Assembly (NCBI GenBank): GCA_025362825.1
Contig: JANYFF010000195.1
Coordinates: 1 to 11,474 of the forward strand
DNA: 11,474 bases
Source: Polaromonas sp.
Lineage (GTDB): Bacteria > Pseudomonadota > Gammaproteobacteria > Burkholderiales > Burkholderiaceae_C
Reading direction: 5' to 3'
Part shown: positions 1-6,422 of the stretch, one piece after another
Layout of the letters: every line of letters starts with the position of its first letter
Numbering within the stretch: the first letter of the stretch is position 1
Program-made: the position numbers and the translations under genes
The notes under the pieces: generated by a model
Told to the model about the DNA's origin: nothing
The model's database searches: none
Seen by the model: the letters and a program-made list of their open reading frames with translations, nothing else

Positions 1-1
1 G

Positions 2-2326
2 TCTTTCATGCCGCGGTTTGAAAGCACGATGAATTGGGCGACCAGCCTGGCCAGTGCCCAGGGCGGCTTTGTGGCCTCTGCCGATGACCTCACGCTCGAC
101 GCCGCCATAGACGTGCTGACTGCCGCCGATATGCTGGAACGTGCGGGCCTCGCTACGCAGCAAACGACCTTGTCCGGCCGGCTGCTTGAAGCCGCATGGT
201 CGCTGGTAGGCGTTGCTGCAGCGCAAATGCCTGACCAGCGTCTGACCTGGGGCACCGGGCTGACCAGTGAGCTGGGCGCAAGCATGGAGGCGCCGGTGCT
301 GGCGCTTGAATTGGCAGTCGCACGCATAGCGCTGATCTGGGCGGCGACATCGGCCTATCCCACCGATATTCTTTTTACCGCTCAGGTCGACCGGCTCGTC
401 GTGCTCGAAGGCTTTCAGTCAGACCCGCTGGCGCATGCGCTGCGGCAGCATTTTGGTGAACGGGCCAGCACGCTCAAACTCGACGCCTTTGCGGCGCAGG
501 GCACGCTGGCGCTGCATCAAGTGCTAGATGCTGAGGACGAAGCGCACCGCGCTGCGGCTTGTGCAATGGCGCACCTGGCACAGGGGCGCAGCCCGGTCGC
601 GCTGATTGCGCAGGACCGGGTGCTGACGCGCCGGGTTCGCGCGATGCTGGCCGAGCGCGGTGTGGCGCTGCGTGATGAAACCGGCTGGAAGCTGTCCACC
701 ACCCGCGCGGCAGCCACACTGATGAGCCTGCTGCGCGCGCTGCCGTGGGACGCATCTACGGATGCTGTGCTCGACTGGCTTAAAAACGCGCCGGCGTTTG
801 ATGCCGGTGCTGTCACGCGCGCGGAAGTCGCCCTTCGGAAAACCGGCGTGCGTCACTGGCGCTCGATGCCTGCGGCGCACCCTGATCTTCAAGCCATCAG
901 CCTGCAGGTGGTTGGTGTGCGCGACGCCTTGCAGCGCAGCCGGCCGCTGACGACCTGGCTGCGCGATGTGCGTTCGGCGCTGCAGTCTGCCGGCCAGTGG
1001 GAGCCACTGCTGCAGGATGCCGCCGGCCAGCGCGTGCTGGAGGCCCTCCGTCTGCCGGAGCGCAGCGAGTCGGCATTGCCCGCCGCGCTTCGCATGAGCC
1101 TGCAGGACTTCACGACCTGGGTCAACCAGGCGCTGGAGTCGGCCAGCTTTTCGCCCGTCCATCCACCCGAAGCGCAGGTCGTCATCCTGCCGCTCAGCCA
1201 GTTGCTGGGCCGGCCGATGCAGGCTGTGGTCTTGCCGGGCTGCGACGAGCAGCGCCTGCCGGTATCGCCGGAGCCACCGGGCATGTGGACACCCGCGCAA
1301 CGTGCGCTCCTGGGCCTGCCGTCTCGGGCAGATGCTGCGGCGGCGCAGCGCACCGCTTGGCACTACACGCTGGGTATGCCGCATATCGACGTGCTGTGGC
1401 GTGCAAGTGAGGGGGGCGAGCGTCTTATGCCCAGTGGCTTTGTGCAGGAACTGTTGCTGCAGCGGGCGCCGCCACTGGCGCCTGACCCGAGGCTGGCTCG
1501 CAGCGTGCCGACGCAGCCCACGCCTCGACCCGTGCCCATGGGTGACGCGCTGCCGGTGACCCGCCTTTCAGCCAGCGCCTACGAAGACCTGCGGCGCTGC
1601 CCTTATCGGTTCTTCGCGTTGCGGCAGCTTCGTCTTCAGGAGTCCGAAGAGCTTGAAAGCGAGCTGGGCAAGCGCGATTTCGGCAACTGGCTGCATACCT
1701 TGCTGCATCACTTCCATTTGGCATTAAAACAGTCTCAAGCCCCCGATTTTCCTGCGCGTATAGCTATGATTAACATAGCAGCAGAGACAGCGACACTGGA
1801 GCTTGGCCTGAGCGACAGCGAGTTTCTGCCGTTTGCGGCCATCTGGCCGCGTGTGCGTGAGGGCTATCTGCAATGGCTGGTGGCGCATGAAGCCGACGGC
1901 GCGCAGTTTGTCGAAGGCGAGGTCTGGAAAGACATGCCGCTGGGCGCCACCACGCTGATTGGCAAGATAGACCGCATCGACCTGTTGGCCGACGGCAGCC
2001 GCATGGTGATGGACTACAAAACCGAGGCCACCGGCACAACCCGGGAGCGCATAAAAGACGCCCGCGAAGACACGCAACTGGCCTTCTACGCGGCTCTGCT
2101 GGCCGACGACACGCTGGCTGCAGCTTATGTGAATCTGGGTGAAAAAGAACCTACCCGTACCTATGCGCAGCCGGACATTGTGGACCTGCGTGATGAACTC
2201 ATTGACAGCGTGCTGACCGACATGGCCCGCATTGCCGCCAGTACGATTCTGCCGGCCTTGGGCGAGGGAAAGGCCTGCGAATATTGCTCTGCCAGAGGAC
2301 TGTGCCGGAAAGATTTTTGGTCATGA
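2..2326 (+). CDS. addB: AddB-like subunit of the AddAB helicase-nuclease (5' truncated by window edge)
   Basis: AddB is the second nuclease subunit of AddAB, which resects double-strand DNA ends before RecA loading. The reading frame is open to the window edge and the first in-frame ATG (position 8) looks internal, so the N-terminus is probably missing. Numbering residues from that ATG (772 aa), the C-terminal nuclease domain has a Cys in RRCPYRF (C531), a GNWLH histidine (H563), the catalytic Asp in GKIDRID (D655), the DYK motif (D669, K671), a QxxxY motif (Q690-Y694), and a terminal cysteine trio C757-x2-C760-x5-C766. C531 plus that trio is the usual [4Fe-4S] clasp of AddB-type nucleases. 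The upstream part, with VVLPGCDEQRLP near residue 413, resembles the degenerate helicase-like half of the family; no Walker A is visible in the part present. The stop overlaps the addA start, which implies translational coupling. The segment between H563 and D655 includes a dispersed repeat read in frame. The family call is strong; the exact start cannot be determined. Confidence 0.9.
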   Translation, partial: SFMPRFESTMNWATSLASAQGGFVASADDLTLDAAIDVLTAADMLERAGLATQQTTLSGRLLEAAWSLVGVAAAQMPDQRLTWGTGLTSELGASMEAPVLALELAVARIALIWAATSAYPTDILFTAQVDRLVVLEGFQSDPLAHALRQHFGERASTLKLDAFAAQGTLALHQVLDAEDEAHRAAACAMAHLAQGRSPVALIAQDRVLTRRVRAMLAERGVALRDETGWKLSTTRAAATLMSLLRALPWDASTDAVLDWLKNAPAFDAGAVTRAEVALRKTGVRHWRSMPAAHPDLQAISLQVVGVRDALQRSRPLTTWLRDVRSALQSAGQWEPLLQDAAGQRVLEALRLPERSESALPAALRMSLQDFTTWVNQALESASFSPVHPPEAQVVILPLSQLLGRPMQAVVLPGCDEQRLPVSPEPPGMWTPAQRALLGLPSRADAAAAQRTAWHYTLGMPHIDVLWRASEGGERLMPSGFVQELLLQRAPPLAPDPRLARSVPTQPTPRPVPMGDALPVTRLSASAYEDLRRCPYRFFALRQLRLQESEELESELGKRDFGNWLHTLLHHFHLALKQSQAPDFPARIAMINIAAETATLELGLSDSEFLPFAAIWPRVREGYLQWLVAHEADGAQFVEGEVWKDMPLGATTLIGKIDRIDLLADGSRMVMDYKTEATGTTRERIKDAREDTQLAFYAALLADDTLAAAYVNLGEKEPTRTYAQPDIVDLRDELIDSVLTDMARIAASTILPALGEGKACEYCSARGLCRKDFWS
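1724..1782 (-). repeat. Short dispersed repeat, copy A, inside addB
   Basis: This AT-rich stretch of about 59 bases sits in a GC-rich gene. It starts with TTAAAAC and ends with a perfect hairpin, GCTATG (1763-1768) paired with CATAGC (1774-1779). Its reverse complement aligns without gaps to 4323-4390 at roughly 36 of 60 positions by eye, sharing GTGCTA/CTGCTA, AATCA, AGCT, GCGC and GGGGG in the same spacing. It encodes about 19 AddB residues without breaking the frame. From memory, similar AT-rich elements are scattered through Comamonadaceae genomes; I could not check this. The boundaries are approximate. Confidence 0.5.
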
Positions 2327-5300
2327 ACGCCGCTTACGAACACAACGGCCAGCAGGTCACTGCAGAGGCTTTCTACGCCATCGCCTGTGACCCGCGCCGC
2401 AGCGTGGCGGTCGAGGCCTGCGCCGGTGCCGGCAAGACGTGGATGCTGGTGTCGCGCATGCTGCGGGCTCTGCTGGAGGGGCAGAACGGCCATGAGGTGC
2501 AGGCGCATGAAATCCTGGCCATCACCTTCACAAAAAAAGCCGCTGGCGAGATGCGCGAGCGGCTGTATGAGTGGCTGGAAAAATTTGCGCATGCCGACGA
2601 CGAAACTCTGCAGCGTGAGCTGGTCATGCGCGGTGTTATGAGCCAAAAAGGCCCGCAGGCCAGCAAATACCAGCGTGAGCTGCTATCAAATTTATACCAA
2701 CGCATTTTGTCTGAAGGCCGCCCGGTGCAGATACGCACCTTTCACAGCTGGTTTGCCGCGCTGCTGCGAAGTGCGCCGGTCGCCACCCTGCAACACCTGG
2801 GGCTGCCGGTCAACTATGAACTGCTGGAGGACGACGCGCCGGCCCGCGCATTGGTCTGGCGCCGGTTTTATGCCGCGCTGGTCCAGGACGCTGCGCTCAA
2901 GGCCGATTTTGAGGCCGTCGTGATGGCGCACGGCCGCTCGCAGGCCGACAAGGCGCTGCAGGGCGCGCTCGACAAACGTACCGAGTTTTTGCTTGCCGAT
3001 GAAGCCGGTGTGTTGGACGACTCGGTGCAGCATTTCAGCGTGCACTTTCCGGAGTTTGCCGGTCTCGGTCATCCTGACGAGCTGTGCAGCGCGCATCCGC
3101 CCAGTCGCGAGCTGTTGATGACAGCAGCCGGTGCGCTGGGACGCGCTGCGGCGCCCACGTATTCTGCAAAAGGCGGCGAACTGGAGACGGCCCTGACCAA
3201 CAGCGACACGGCCGCAGTGCTGCTGGCGCTGCTGACCGAGAAGGGAACGATCCGGAAATTCGGCGAAAAAATCACCGGTATTGCCTTGATCCGCGAGGCG
3301 CAGGAACTGGCACTGCGCATGCTCGCAGCGCGGCAGCAGTGCGAAGCCTGGGATTACCAGCAGCGCATGGCGCGCCTGTCACGGCTGCTGATTGCCGAAT
3401 TCACGGCGCTCAAGCGCGAGCATGGCTGGGTGGACATGAACGACGTCGAGCGGGCAGCCTTGGTGCTGCTCGGCGACCCGGTGCTGTCGGGTTGGATGCA
3501 GGAACGACTCGATGCCAGGGTGCGCCACCTGATGATTGACGAGTTCCAGGACACCAACCCGCTGCAGTGGCAGGCGCTGTCGGCATGGCTGGGCAGCTAT
3601 GGCGGCGCGGGCCGGGCGCCCAGTGTTTTCATCGTCGGCGACCCGAAGCAGAGCATTTACCGCTTTCGACGCGCCGAGCCGCAGGTGTTTATTGAGGCCA
3701 AAAAATTCATGCAAGAGGCCCTGGGCGGTGATTTACTGGCCTGTGACCACACGCAGCGCAACGCCGCGGCAGTGATCACCGCAGTCAATGCCGTGATGGG
3801 GCAGGCGCACGACCAGGACGGCTACGAAGGCTTTCGGGCGCATACCACGGCCTCCGCCGCGCCGGGCCAAGTTGTGCGCTTGCCCGTGATTCCACGGGAC
3901 ACCGCTGACGGTGATGCCGCACAGAACAGCGGCTGGCGCGACAGCTTGACGACGCCCCGCGAGCTGCCCGAAGAAACCCTGCGCACGCGTGAAGCCCGGC
4001 AGGCCGCAGCCTGGATCGCCGCGCAGATCGAAGGTGGCCTGAAGCCGGCAGAAGTCATGGTGCTGTCGCGTAGGCGCGCCGGGCTGATGCCGCTGCAAAA
4101 CGAGTTGCGCGCATTGCATGTCGCGGCGCAGGTGGGCGAAAAGACCGAGCTGATTGACTGCTGCGAAGTGCTCGACATCGTGGCCCTGCTCGACGCCCTG
4201 GTGTCGCCGCAACACGACCTGTCACTGGCCCGCGCGCTGCGTTCGCCGCTGTTCGGCTTGGCCGACGAAGACCTGGTGCAACTGGCACTGGCCAAAGGCG
4301 ATAGCAAGCGCTCATGGTTTGAGGTGCTACAAAAATCAGAGCTGCCTGCGCCCGTATTCCGGGGGCTGGCGGCCACTTTGACCAAATATAAGGGCTGGGT
4401 AGACCAGTTCCCACCGCATGATGCGCTGCAACTGGTTTACCACGATGGTGATGTGCTGGCGCGTTTTGGCGCCGCCGCGCCGGCGGCCAGCCGCGTCACG
4501 GTGCTGGCCAATTTGCGCGCGCTGCTGAATGTGGCGCTGCAAATTGATGGCGGGCGCTACATCACGCCTTATGCCTTTGTGCGGGCGCTCAAGGCCGGTG
4601 GTCTGCAGGCGCCTGCGGCCGTCAACCCCGAGGCGGTGCGTCTGCTGACGATTCATGGTGCCAAGGGCCTGGAAGCGAAAGCCGTGCTGCTGCTGGATAC
4701 CGACACCCCCGAACGCAATGCCGACAGCATGAGCGTGTTGGTCGACTGGCCCGGCGCAGCGCCTGCACCCGTCAAATTTGCCTTTCTAGTCAGCGAGAGC
4801 CGGCCGCCGGCCTGCGCCGTTGAAACGCTGGCCGCCGAGCAGGCTGCGAGGGCACGCGAGGAGCTCAACGCGCTGTATGTGGCCACGACACGCGCCCGCA
4901 ACATCCTGGCCGTTTCGTCCATCGCGCCGCACCGCGAAACTGTCCAGAGCTGGTGGCAGCGCCTTTACCCGGTGGCGGGCGAGACGGCTGTCGAAATGCC
5001 TTTTGTGGGCGTGAGCTTGGACGGCAGCGCTGCCAGTGAGCACCTGTTTTATCTGCCTGAACTCCCCGAACTGCCACCTTCTTGCCGCCTGGAGGCTCTG
5101 GCACAGTCTGACGCCAGCCTGGAGGCGACCGACAAGGAAAGGGCCAGCACCGGCAATGCCATGCACAGGCTGCTGGAGTGGAGCGGCGCAGAAGCCGTCT
5201 GGTCGCCCGCGCAGCAGGCCGCAGTCCGCCGCGAATTCGACCTCGCGCCTTCCCAATTGGCGGAGGCGCTGGCCATGGCCCGCCGAATTCGTGCGGGTGA

Positions 5301-5607
5301 AGCCGCATGGGCCTGGGACGACCAAGCACTGGCCTGGCAGGGCAATGAGGTCGAGCTGGTGCACGAGGGGAAGAGCTTTCGCCTGGACCGCCTGGTGCAA
5401 CGGCGCGGCTCGATATCAGACGAGGCAGGGCACTGGTGGGTGCTGGATTACAAATCGGCAAACCAGCCAGCGCGCCAGACTGAACTGGTCGCGAAAATGC
5501 ACAGCTACGTACGGGCAGTCCGGGCCCTGTATCCGGGGGCACAGGTCAGGGCTGCTTTTTTGACGGGCGCCGGCACGCTGCTTGATGTTGCTTCAGCTTC
5601 CGATTGA
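2323..5607 (+). CDS. addA: AddA, UvrD-family helicase with C-terminal PD-(D/E)XK nuclease
   Basis: AddA is the motor and nuclease subunit of AddAB. I chose the ATG at 2323 (1094 aa) because it overlaps the addB stop as ATGA and has GGAAAG ten bases upstream; an in-frame ATG at 2284 lies inside addB and is less likely. SF1A helicase motifs appear in order: Walker A AGAGKT (34-39), TFTKKAAGEM (68-77), RTFHSW (138-143), Walker B IDEFQDTN (405-412), VGDPKQSIYRFRR (438-450), TQRN (477-480), TIHGAKGLE (776-784) and YVATTRAR (852-859). The nuclease domain follows: GNAMH (H948), LDRL (D1022) and LDYKS (D1042, K1044). The expected Gln of the nuclease QxxxY motif appears to be K1058 before Y1062. Length and order are normal for AddA; RecB is less likely because addB, not recC or recD, is the neighbour. 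A second dispersed-repeat copy lies within the gene near 4323-4390. Confidence 0.95.
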   Translation: MNAAYEHNGQQVTAEAFYAIACDPRRSVAVEACAGAGKTWMLVSRMLRALLEGQNGHEVQAHEILAITFTKKAAGEMRERLYEWLEKFAHADDETLQRELVMRGVMSQKGPQASKYQRELLSNLYQRILSEGRPVQIRTFHSWFAALLRSAPVATLQHLGLPVNYELLEDDAPARALVWRRFYAALVQDAALKADFEAVVMAHGRSQADKALQGALDKRTEFLLADEAGVLDDSVQHFSVHFPEFAGLGHPDELCSAHPPSRELLMTAAGALGRAAAPTYSAKGGELETALTNSDTAAVLLALLTEKGTIRKFGEKITGIALIREAQELALRMLAARQQCEAWDYQQRMARLSRLLIAEFTALKREHGWVDMNDVERAALVLLGDPVLSGWMQERLDARVRHLMIDEFQDTNPLQWQALSAWLGSYGGAGRAPSVFIVGDPKQSIYRFRRAEPQVFIEAKKFMQEALGGDLLACDHTQRNAAAVITAVNAVMGQAHDQDGYEGFRAHTTASAAPGQVVRLPVIPRDTADGDAAQNSGWRDSLTTPRELPEETLRTREARQAAAWIAAQIEGGLKPAEVMVLSRRRAGLMPLQNELRALHVAAQVGEKTELIDCCEVLDIVALLDALVSPQHDLSLARALRSPLFGLADEDLVQLALAKGDSKRSWFEVLQKSELPAPVFRGLAATLTKYKGWVDQFPPHDALQLVYHDGDVLARFGAAAPAASRVTVLANLRALLNVALQIDGGRYITPYAFVRALKAGGLQAPAAVNPEAVRLLTIHGAKGLEAKAVLLLDTDTPERNADSMSVLVDWPGAAPAPVKFAFLVSESRPPACAVETLAAEQAARAREELNALYVATTRARNILAVSSIAPHRETVQSWWQRLYPVAGETAVEMPFVGVSLDGSAASEHLFYLPELPELPPSCRLEALAQSDASLEATDKERASTGNAMHRLLEWSGAEAVWSPAQQAAVRREFDLAPSQLAEALAMARRIRAGEAAWAWDDQALAWQGNEVELVHEGKSFRLDRLVQRRGSISDEAGHWWVLDYKSANQPARQTELVAKMHSYVRAVRALYPGAQVRAAFLTGAGTLLDVASASD
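4323..4390 (+). repeat. Candidate dispersed repeat, copy B, inside addA
   Basis: This aligns ungapped with the reverse complement of the copy in addB: GCTA, AATCA, AGCT, GCGC, then nine bases, then GGGGGCT, then a T-rich end. It is translated in frame as part of AddA between helicase motifs IV and V. The encoded segment still looks like plausible AddA sequence, so the resemblance could partly be chance. The boundaries are approximate. Confidence 0.4.
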
Positions 5608-5630
5608 AGATTTTGGGCAACCGAACAAGC

Positions 5631-5667
5631 AAAACGCCCGCAACAGCAAGCGTTTTTACAGCGGGTG
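5631..5667. terminator. Probable bidirectional terminator between addA and the convergent small gene
   Basis: AAAACGC (5631-5637) pairs perfectly with GCGTTTT (5650-5656) around a 12-base loop, giving an A-tract/stem/T-tract on both strands. An alternative fold pairs CGCCCGC (5635-5641) with GCGGGTG (5661-5667), six Watson-Crick pairs plus one mismatch/wobble; read on the - strand it is followed directly by TTTT. It lies 24 bases after the addA stop and just beyond the stop of the - strand gene, the expected place for a shared terminator of convergent genes. The fold is inferred by eye. Confidence 0.6.
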
Positions 5668-5689
5668 TCAGGCAATGCCCAATGAAGGC

Positions 5690-6061
5690 TTAACGGCGAT
5701 TTGGGTCGTTGGGCGCGCGGTCTGCACGATTGGGTACGCCATCACCGTCCCGGTCCCAGGCGCCACGGCGGTATTCCCAGCGGCCATTGTTTTCACGCCA
5801 TTCCGGTGCGCGGTAGGCATACCCGGGACGGGCACGTACCCAGACGCCGCGCACCCACATATGACGGTGGCCACGCCACTCATAGTGTCCGGGTGACCAT
5901 ACACGATGATGACGCGGAGCAGGAACCACCTCAACGCGGGCTGGGGGCGGTGGTCCGTACTGCACATTGATGATGGACTGGGCCTGCGCAACGGCAGGCA
6001 AAGTCATGGTCCCGAAAGACAGCACGGCTGCGGCGCCGGCTACCAATGCAAACTTCTTCAT
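5690..6061 (-). CDS. Exported WxxGxW-repeat (YXWGXW-type) small protein with acidic Ca-binding-like tail
   Basis: This 123-residue protein starts with a clear Sec signal peptide: MKK, a hydrophobic core to about residue 24, and a likely signal peptidase I site after AQA (25-27). The mature part is rich in Trp, Arg and His. It has repeated aromatic motifs typical of the WxxGxW/YXWGXW family: WSPGHYEW (55-62), HMWVRGVW (67-74), and WENN-like and WEYRRGAW segments (88-102). It ends with DRDGDGVPN (103-111), a calcium-loop-like or thrombospondin-type-3-like motif with D103, D105 and D107. The ATG is preceded by GAAGAG about six bases upstream. The family is common in beta-proteobacteria but its function is not established; a periplasmic or outer-membrane-associated role is inference. 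It is convergent with addA and has its own upstream region, so it is probably monocistronic. Confidence 0.85.
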   Translation of the reverse strand: MKKFALVAGAAAVLSFGTMTLPAVAQAQSIINVQYGPPPPARVEVVPAPRHHRVWSPGHYEWRGHRHMWVRGVWVRARPGYAYRAPEWRENNGRWEYRRGAWDRDGDGVPNRADRAPNDPNRR

Positions 6062-6186
6062 ATGAACTCTTCATAAGTGACTGGAGATTTCATACTGAGC
6101 GCTGACGGTAAATCCCTTGTAAGCACGACGCGAAGTCTTGTGTAAGGTTGTGTCGGCGGGCGGGTGTGAATCTAGTCCGTGCCTTG

Positions 6187-6198
6187 TTGGCGCGCCAA
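6187..6198. promoter_or_regulatory. 12-bp perfect palindrome, possible operator
   Basis: TTGGCGCGCCAA is a perfect 12-base palindrome in the divergent intergenic region, 126 bases upstream of the - strand gene. Symmetric sites of this length often bind dimeric regulators, but no regulator is encoded nearby, so the role is a guess. Confidence 0.25.
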
Positions 6199-6297
6199 AA
6201 TGCACCTGTTTTCATGAACGGTAGTTGGCCGACTGCAATAATCAGGGCACTGGCTAAACAGGTAGAACTTTTCACTGCCAGTGTTTGTGATTTTCCG

Positions 6298-6366
6298 AAA
6301 AAACTAGCCTTTTAGCCCTGCACGCTCTGGATTATGGGCGTACTGCGCTACTTAAAGCATAGCAAA
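6298..6366 (-). repeat. Candidate dispersed repeat, copy C, intergenic
   Basis: On the + strand this reads AAAACTAGCCT, then AGCCC, a variable middle, GGGCGTA, and ends in GCTACTTAAAGCATAGCA. Copy A on the same strand reads AAAACAGTCTC, AGCCC, a middle about seven bases shorter, GCGCGTA, GCTATG and CATAGCA. The shared blocks occur in the same order, so it appears to be a diverged member of the same family. It lies about 57 bases before the flavoprotein start. Boundaries and membership are by eye. Confidence 0.4.
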
Positions 6367-6422
6367 CACCTTCTGCGATCACCTATTAGCGATCAGGGCG
6401 GCTTTGCACACATGGATATTTT

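Larger units (their letters stand above)
6062..6422. other. Divergent intergenic region, 361 bases, no convincing gene
   Basis: This region separates the - strand WxxGxW gene from the + strand flavoprotein gene and should carry both promoters. I see no strong sigma-70 consensus. It does hold two CTTACA hexamers (read on the - strand) 17 bases apart at 6118-6146, the 12-bp palindrome at 6187-6198, an inverted repeat at 6248-6283, a repeat copy at about 6298-6366, and a direct repeat GCGATC at 6375-6380 and 6389-6394. A 61-codon - strand frame at 6090-6275 has no recognisable features and I do not call it a gene. Confidence 0.7.

Noticed and set aside
524..1384. 286-codon - strand frame opposite addB
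   Set aside because: It is the antisense shadow of addB in GC-rich DNA; the + strand frame carries the family features, while this frame has none.
2284..2322. Upstream in-frame ATG that would extend addA by 13 residues
   Set aside because: It lies well inside addB, and the ATGA overlap at 2323 with GGAAAG upstream is the more usual coupled start.
2683..2710. AT-rich GAGCTGCTATCAAATTTATA inside addA, resembling the hairpin end of the repeat
   Set aside because: Only the first eight bases match the other copies well, no second arm follows, and the encoded LYQRIL leads directly into the conserved RTFHSW motif, so it is probably ordinary coding sequence.
1..5607. Possible anti-phage island or novel nuclease-helicase defence system
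   Set aside because: All motifs and the gene order match housekeeping AddAB; there is no integrase, methylase, toxin or unusual composition nearby.
6090..6275. 61-codon - strand frame in the divergent intergenic region
   Set aside because: No ribosome-binding site or recognisable motif; it spans the 12-bp palindrome and the inverted-repeat edge region, and its composition looks non-coding.
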